From: Candidatus Hydrogenedentota bacterium
Lineage (GTDB): Bacteria > Hydrogenedentota > Hydrogenedentia > Hydrogenedentales > JAEUWI01
Length of the DNA stretch: 64,000 bases
Assembly (NCBI GenBank): GCA_019637335.1
Contig: JAHBVV010000007.1
Coordinates: 124,001 to 188,000 of the forward strand
Direction of reading: 5' to 3'
In this document: positions 59,776 to 64,000 of the stretch, piece after piece
Numbering within the stretch: the first letter of the stretch is position 1
How the letters are laid out: each line of letters opens with the position of its first letter
Position numbers and translations under genes: made by a program
The notes under the pieces: generated by a model
What the model saw: only the letters and a program-made list of their open reading frames with translations
Database searches by the model: none
Told to the model about the DNA's origin: nothing

Positions 59776-62589
59776 ATGCCATTTGAATACCTTCGCGACA
59801 GAGCGGCTCTTATCGTGTGTCTTGTGTCGGCGTGTTTCGCCGCGCCCCAACATCTGGCCTCCGCCACGCCGCGCCCGCCGGAGTTCGCCGGTGGCGGCTG
59901 GGGCGCGCGCGATCACCGCCTCGAAGACAACGAAAACGCCGGTGGCAGCTTCGAGGTCTGGCCCACAGAGGATGTGTCGGCGGGCGTTTCTACGGCCGGT
60001 ATCACCGCGACGTTCGACTACGATCCCGTGACGGGGGTCTATTCGGGAACGGTCGCGCTGAATGCGGGGGCCTTGGGCGAGGAGGATTGTCCGGATTGCC
60101 CGGGCGGGGTTGCCTATCCGCGGGCCTCCGCAAACCTGCGGCTGAACTTTCGCATCTACGACGAGGCCTACCTGACCGTCGCGGGCGCGACCTCCAATGC
60201 CCCGATCTGTTGCGGCAACCGCACGGTCACCGTGCAGCGCGGCGGAGTAAACAACCGGGTGACCGAATTCACCTGCGGCGGCACGCGGGAAAGCCTGAAC
60301 GATGGGGGCGGTCTTGATACCGAGTTCCGGTGGTACGATGCGGCGGGCAATCCGTGCCGCTATCAGTTTCGCGGTTACGGCGGCAGCACATCCATGGAGC
60401 GCACGGAGGTACTGCAGGGAAACGCGCCGGGCTGCGAGAGTTGCTTTCAGGAATGGGGAATCGACTTCTTCGTGGAGGCGCAAGGTTTCCGGGGCGATGC
60501 CGACGGGTCGTCCGGCTCCATGAGCATGACCTGGTCGCTTTCGCCGAGCGTGCCGCCCCTGCCGCCCTCGGATATGTATTTCTGGGAGGGGTTGAACGGC
60601 GATTTTAACGACCGTGCAAACTGGGAGCCGGAAGGCGTTCCGGAGGGCAACGACCTGGCTATTTTCGACAAGGACCAGATCTATACGGTGCTCTTCGGCG
60701 CGGAGAGCATCGGGTCGGCGTGGGTGGAGCGCGGGGGCCTGACTTTCTCGGGCGGTTCCGGCTCGTATTCGAACGGGTCGGCGGCGGCCCCTTCGCTGAT
60801 CGTGGGAAATGACGCGGCGGACATGGCGCGCCTCCAACTGGTGAACGGCCATGAGCTCAACACCATTTTCGCCATGATCGGCAAGGGCCCGGCGAGCAGC
60901 GGCCTGGTCACTTTGGCGGGGCTGCCCGGTCCGCCGTCGGCTTGGGAGAACACGGGGCGTCTCACCGTGGGGCATGGCGGCCCGGGCGAAGTCGTCCTGG
61001 AGCCGGGCACGTCGTTCCGTACGGACGAGCTCATTGTGGCCGATCTGGCCGGAAGCAGCGGGACGGTCCTGGTGCTTTCCGGCGGGTCGGAAGGAAATCC
61101 CTCGGCGCACCTGGGCAGCGCGGCCGTGGGCGTGGGCGCCGTCGGCGAGTTGTTTGTAGAAGATTCTGTCATCGAAACGGGGATGCTGGCGGCGGGCCTC
61201 CTGCCGGACGGGATCGGCTCCGTCTCGGTCCAGCGCGGTTCCGTTACGGCCAGTGGCCTGACCGCGGGTGTCGATGGGAGCGCCTTCGTGACCCTGACGG
61301 ATGGCGGCGCCGTGGAATCGACGCCCGGCTCCCTGGAAGGGGGGCTAGTGCTGGGAAGAAATCCGGGCTCCTTCGGGCAGATGATCGTTCAAGACATCGG
61401 GAGCCTGGCCATCGCGGACATCGTATTCCTGGGCCGCGCAGGCGAGGGCGAAATTAACGTTAGCGGCGGCGGCGGACTGGTGGCGGACTGGATACTCATC
61501 GGTAGCGAGGGGGCGGGGCGCGGGCGCCTTCGCGTGGGTGATAGCGGCAGCGTGACGGCGGCGCTCGTGGGCGATATCGGCCAGATCAGCGTGGGTGCGG
61601 GCGGCGCGGGGCCCAATCTGTTGGAAGTCGAACCGGGCGGCAGCGCGACGGCGAGCGAAATGCGAATCGGCGTATCGGGCGGCCCGGAGGTTGAGAACCG
61701 CGTTACGGTTGATGGCGGCGAAGTGACGCTCCTGGAGTCCCTCGTTATCGGTGATCTCGCGGCGCCGGACGGGAGCGGTTCGCGCGGCGAACTGCTGCTT
61801 CAAAACGGCGGGCTGTTAGTCGCCAGCGAACTCCGGCTGCACGCCGCTTCGACTATCTCGGGCAGCGGCGTCATCGATCTCGGCGGCGGTGAAGGCCAGC
61901 TTGACGGCACGGTCGCACCGGGCGTATTCGTGCAGGCGGCGGACGGAGGCGCCAAACGAGCGGGGCCGGAAGGGCTCCGTGGCGCGGGTTTCGGAACCCT
62001 CACAATCCGGGGCAACGTGACGGGGAGCGCACCCGAGATTATCCTGGGCATCGGCGGGGAGGACGCGGGGCAGCGCGACCGGCTTGTCATCGAGGGCAAC
62101 GCCAATTTCGAAGACGTCGCGGTGGTGCTCGAGTTTCTGGAAGGCTTCGCGCCCCAGGAGGGGATGGCGATCCCGCTGATCGAAGTGACGGGCGACGGCA
62201 GCGTGACGCCGGCACGTGTCGAATTCACGGGGCTGGAAGATGGCTTCGCCTTCGAACTCGAAACGGCGGCCGACGGCAGCGCCATCCAGATGCGCGCCCT
62301 GACCGACGGCGTCGCAACGACCACCCCCGGAGGCGAAGGCGAGGGCGAGGGCGAGGGTGAGGGTGAGGGCGAGGGCGAGGGTGAGGGTGAGGGTGAGGGT
62401 GAGGGCGAGGGCGAGGGTGAGGGTGAGGGCGAGGGTGAGGGTGAGGGTGATCCGGTGCCTTTTAACTGCAATGCATCAAAATCCACTGTACTCGACAACT
62501 TGCAACGCATCTTCGGCGATTTGTTTCTGCTTGGCGCCGCGGTGGCTGGTCTCGCGTTATTGCGGTTCCGGAGCGGAGAGAGGATGTAG
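59776..62589 (+). CDS. Surface repeat protein 2, paralogue with (GE)19 anchor
   Basis: From ATG 59776 (GGAG 8 bases upstream) the product is 937 residues; the ATG at 59770 is too close to that site. A signal peptide spans about residues 1-30 (ALIVCLVSACFAA). Residues about 35-265 form a beta domain with Cys pairs (EDCPDCPGG, PICCGNR). Then comes MYFWEGLNGDFNDRANWEPE with VPEGNDLAIFDKDQIYTV, shared with the gene at 62891. T5SS/PEP-CTERM-type repeats (SAWENTGRLTVGHGGPGEVV) follow to about 720, then a passenger-end-like region (ILGIGGEDAGQRDRLVIEGN). The C-terminus has (GE)19, a short linker, CNASKSTVLDNLQRIFGD, a hydrophobic helix and an Arg-containing tail. The gene lies 172 bases after protein 1 without an obvious promoter, so co-transcription is plausible. 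Confidence 0.88.
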   Translation: MPFEYLRDRAALIVCLVSACFAAPQHLASATPRPPEFAGGGWGARDHRLEDNENAGGSFEVWPTEDVSAGVSTAGITATFDYDPVTGVYSGTVALNAGALGEEDCPDCPGGVAYPRASANLRLNFRIYDEAYLTVAGATSNAPICCGNRTVTVQRGGVNNRVTEFTCGGTRESLNDGGGLDTEFRWYDAAGNPCRYQFRGYGGSTSMERTEVLQGNAPGCESCFQEWGIDFFVEAQGFRGDADGSSGSMSMTWSLSPSVPPLPPSDMYFWEGLNGDFNDRANWEPEGVPEGNDLAIFDKDQIYTVLFGAESIGSAWVERGGLTFSGGSGSYSNGSAAAPSLIVGNDAADMARLQLVNGHELNTIFAMIGKGPASSGLVTLAGLPGPPSAWENTGRLTVGHGGPGEVVLEPGTSFRTDELIVADLAGSSGTVLVLSGGSEGNPSAHLGSAAVGVGAVGELFVEDSVIETGMLAAGLLPDGIGSVSVQRGSVTASGLTAGVDGSAFVTLTDGGAVESTPGSLEGGLVLGRNPGSFGQMIVQDIGSLAIADIVFLGRAGEGEINVSGGGGLVADWILIGSEGAGRGRLRVGDSGSVTAALVGDIGQISVGAGGAGPNLLEVEPGGSATASEMRIGVSGGPEVENRVTVDGGEVTLLESLVIGDLAAPDGSGSRGELLLQNGGLLVASELRLHAASTISGSGVIDLGGGEGQLDGTVAPGVFVQAADGGAKRAGPEGLRGAGFGTLTIRGNVTGSAPEIILGIGGEDAGQRDRLVIEGNANFEDVAVVLEFLEGFAPQEGMAIPLIEVTGDGSVTPARVEFTGLEDGFAFELETAADGSAIQMRALTDGVATTTPGGEGEGEGEGEGEGEGEGEGEGEGEGEGEGEGEGEGEGEGDPVPFNCNASKSTVLDNLQRIFGDLFLLGAAVAGLALLRFRSGERM
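62332..62445 (+). repeat. Hexamer repeat GAGGGC/GAGGGT encoding (GE)19
   Basis: Nineteen Gly-Glu pairs are encoded by near-perfect GGC-GAG and GGT-GAG hexamers, more uniform at DNA level than the tract in protein 1. The repeat is twice as long, so length clearly changes between paralogues without breaking the frame. Confidence 0.95.
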
Positions 62590-62704
62590 TCGCCTGAGGC
62601 CAGCGCCCTGTAGCGTTCGCGCTGGCGCCTGCGGCATACCGCCGGGACAGCCATGCCGCCCCGCGGCGGACTTCGCAGAGTGGTGTATCTACATCTACAA
62701 ATCG

Positions 62705-62733
62705 TTGACAGCATACAGGGATTACCCTATACT
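62705..62733 (+). promoter_or_regulatory. Strong sigma70-like promoter before surface protein 3
   Basis: TTGACA (62705-62710) is a perfect -35 and TATACT (62728-62733) matches the -10 in five of six positions, with exactly 17 bases between. It is the best promoter in the window. The leader to the ATG at 62891 is about 150 bases. It contains GAGGAG followed by a four-codon frame (ATG 62784 to TGA 62798). Upstream of the promoter, 62594-62664 is GC-rich and partly palindromic. Confidence 0.8.
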
Positions 62734-62838
62734 TCGAGTGCTGGTTTTACATAAGGCTAAGTCTATCGAGGAGAAGTGAATCGATGAGTAGCCGGTGACG
62801 GGCCCCCTGTTTCTGAGGCGCGGTCGCTGGATGGCAGC

Positions 62839-62862
62839 AATTGTGTTGGTACCAACCGAATT
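62839..62862. promoter_or_regulatory. 24-bp palindrome in the leader of surface protein 3
   Basis: AATT-GT-GTTGGTACCAAC-CG-AATT: a perfect 12-bp central palindrome extended by matching AATT ends. With no loop it suits a dimeric DNA-binding protein better than an RNA hairpin. It lies about 100 bases downstream of the start point and 29 bases before the ATG. The binding protein is unknown. Confidence 0.5.
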
Positions 62863-62890
62863 CGTCCAGCAAATATAAAGGCCCCACGTC

Positions 62891-64000
62891 ATGGATTCGA
62901 CCGCGTCCTCCCCCGCCCCTCCTTCGCGCAAATCGCCCGGCGCACCTGCCCTTGGTGGGGGGTGCCGGATTCCCCTCTCCGGCCTCGCAAGCAGGGCCGC
63001 AATTCTTGTGCTCGCCGTCCTGACTTTCGCTTCGCGAGCCTCCGGCGAACTCTCCTTGGTCACGATCGACGCGTACCTGAATGCGCAGGCTGAATTGGGG
63101 GATGCGCTAGACCCGGATTATCAGATTTACAACAACCTTCCGCCCGGCAATTACACCTATGACGCGACGGCCAGTCAATCGGGCTCTACCGCATCCGGCA
63201 ACCTGGCACTTTCTGTGGAAGTCGACCCGACGTTGGGAACCGCCACAATCACCTTCACGTCGAGCGCCGAAACCGAAGTCCCCCCCGGTGATCCATCGCC
63301 GGACTTCGCGGGCGCGTATACGGACGCCGGCATGAGCGTGGTCTTTGTCTTTTCCGCACCAGAGGGCGTATGTGTACGCGTGACGGCGGAAGGAAACATG
63401 AACACCACCGGCGGTAACGTGCGGCTGCGTCACAGCGTGGGTCCAAATGTGGAGGTTGAATCGGGGCATGCGTCCCTTGACGAGCAAACACAAATCAATG
63501 TTGACGCGACGGGGGAGGTTGGTGCTCTGTCGATTAGCGTCGAACTCGTAGCCAATGCCTTTTCGGATCCGGAAGAACCCATACTAAGTGGCACGTCGGC
63601 AGTAGACGTAACGATTACGGTGGAAATAGTCGAGGAAGGTTGCAGCGAAGAGGAAGAGCCCGAGGACTGCGACGCGGAGATCCACTTCTGGGAGGGGCTA
63701 AATGGCGTATACAGCGACGTGTCGCACTGGGAGCCCGAGTGTGTTCCGGGGGAGGACGACACGGCGGTATTCGACAAGGACCAGACCTATACCGTGGACT
63801 TCGGAAACGAACAGGCCGGGCGCGCGCTGGTCGACCGGGGCAATGCCTCGTTCTCGCAGGGGACCTACACCTTGGCGGGTGGCTCCGCGGCGTCGCCCGC
63901 GCTCGTCGTGGGCAACGACTCCACGGACTTTGCGTACCTCGAGTTGGTGGACGGCCATAGACTCGAGACCGGTTTCGGAGCGGTAGGCGGGAACGCCGGA
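62891..64000 (+). CDS. Surface repeat protein 3, paralogue (3' end outside window)
   Basis: The frame is open for 370 codons from ATG 62891 to the window end. A polar, Pro-rich N-terminus precedes an export signal near residues 36-53 (RAAILVLAVLTFASRASGE). Residues about 55-245 are a beta domain unlike those of the other two proteins. An acidic Cys-containing linker (EEEEPEDCDAE) leads to IHFWEGLNGVYSDVSHWEPE and DDTAVFDKDQTYTVDFG, closely matching protein 2 (62-64 kb neighbours), then the first repeat (SPALVVGNDSTDFAYLELVD). The same start of the repeat region in adjacent genes indicates duplication. AAAGG lies 9-10 bases before the ATG. Its C-terminus cannot be seen; a (GE)n anchor is expected by analogy. 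Confidence 0.85.
   Translation, partial: MDSTASSPAPPSRKSPGAPALGGGCRIPLSGLASRAAILVLAVLTFASRASGELSLVTIDAYLNAQAELGDALDPDYQIYNNLPPGNYTYDATASQSGSTASGNLALSVEVDPTLGTATITFTSSAETEVPPGDPSPDFAGAYTDAGMSVVFVFSAPEGVCVRVTAEGNMNTTGGNVRLRHSVGPNVEVESGHASLDEQTQINVDATGEVGALSISVELVANAFSDPEEPILSGTSAVDVTITVEIVEEGCSEEEEPEDCDAEIHFWEGLNGVYSDVSHWEPECVPGEDDTAVFDKDQTYTVDFGNEQAGRALVDRGNASFSQGTYTLAGGSAASPALVVGNDSTDFAYLELVDGHRLETGFGAVGGNAG

Overview
The window is about 64 kb of GC-rich bacterial DNA with no rRNA, tRNA, CRISPR array or recognisable transposase. The gene content suggests an uncultured member of the PVC/planctomycete-like lineages, most likely a Hydrogenedentota-type genome. The pointers are very large secreted proteins built of cadherin-like repeats, EF-hand blocks inside other domains, low-complexity (Gly-Glu)n stretches before a C-terminal membrane anchor, DUF4091/GH99-like/sulfatase carbohydrate genes, BlaI/M56 pairs, and dispersed palindromic and 9-bp repeats in the spacers. 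The taxonomic placement is an inference from style and was not tested by search.

Layout. 1-7333 (minus strand): a type VI secretion (T6SS) sheath and baseplate operon in the order tssA-tssB-tssC-hcp-tssE-tssF-tssG, with tssG running off the window edge and a good sigma70-like promoter upstream of tssA. 7796-21037: one 4413-residue exported protein. 21548-34485 (plus strand): anhydro-MurNAc kinase, a PKD/PASTA/propeller lipoprotein coupled to a YfhO-type membrane protein, a DUF4091 (GH123-like) protein and a GH99-like multidomain protein. 34486-39014: a repeat-rich island with a lone XRE antitoxin-like regulator, a carrier-protein-like membrane protein, an alpha/beta hydrolase and a seven-copy 172-bp tandem repeat. 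39015-44347: a small two-gene hypothetical pair, ogt, uvrC and a membrane-anchored alpha/beta hydrolase. 44675-49592 (minus): a GH2-like protein and a type I sulfatase. 50135-55521: a DUF456 protein, a DUF89 protein, a BlaI/M56 regulatory pair with clear operators, and a Tat-exported ceramidase-like protein. 56100-64000 (plus): three consecutive paralogues of secreted T5SS/PEP-CTERM-type repeat proteins, two complete and one cut by the window end.

How the genes fit together. The T6SS genes form one transcription unit encoding the contractile sheath, tube and baseplate; the membrane complex, ClpV and spike genes must lie elsewhere. The sulfatase, GH2-like, GH99-like and DUF4091 genes suggest use of complex, partly sulfated glycans. 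The 56-64 kb cluster looks like a surface-protein locus with its own regulation: two sigma70-like promoters, a terminator-like hairpin in the leader of the first gene, and a 24-bp palindrome in the leader of the third.

Strongest leads: (1) a shared tripartite C-terminus, (Gly-Glu)n, then Cys-x2-Ser-Lys and a Phe-Gly-Asp motif, then a hydrophobic helix and Arg, on two neighbouring surface proteins; (2) EF-hand cassettes that interrupt beta-sandwich domains of the giant protein; (3) an M56 (BlaR1-like) peptidase whose sensor part is two secretin-type STN-like domains; (4) several families of intergenic repeats.
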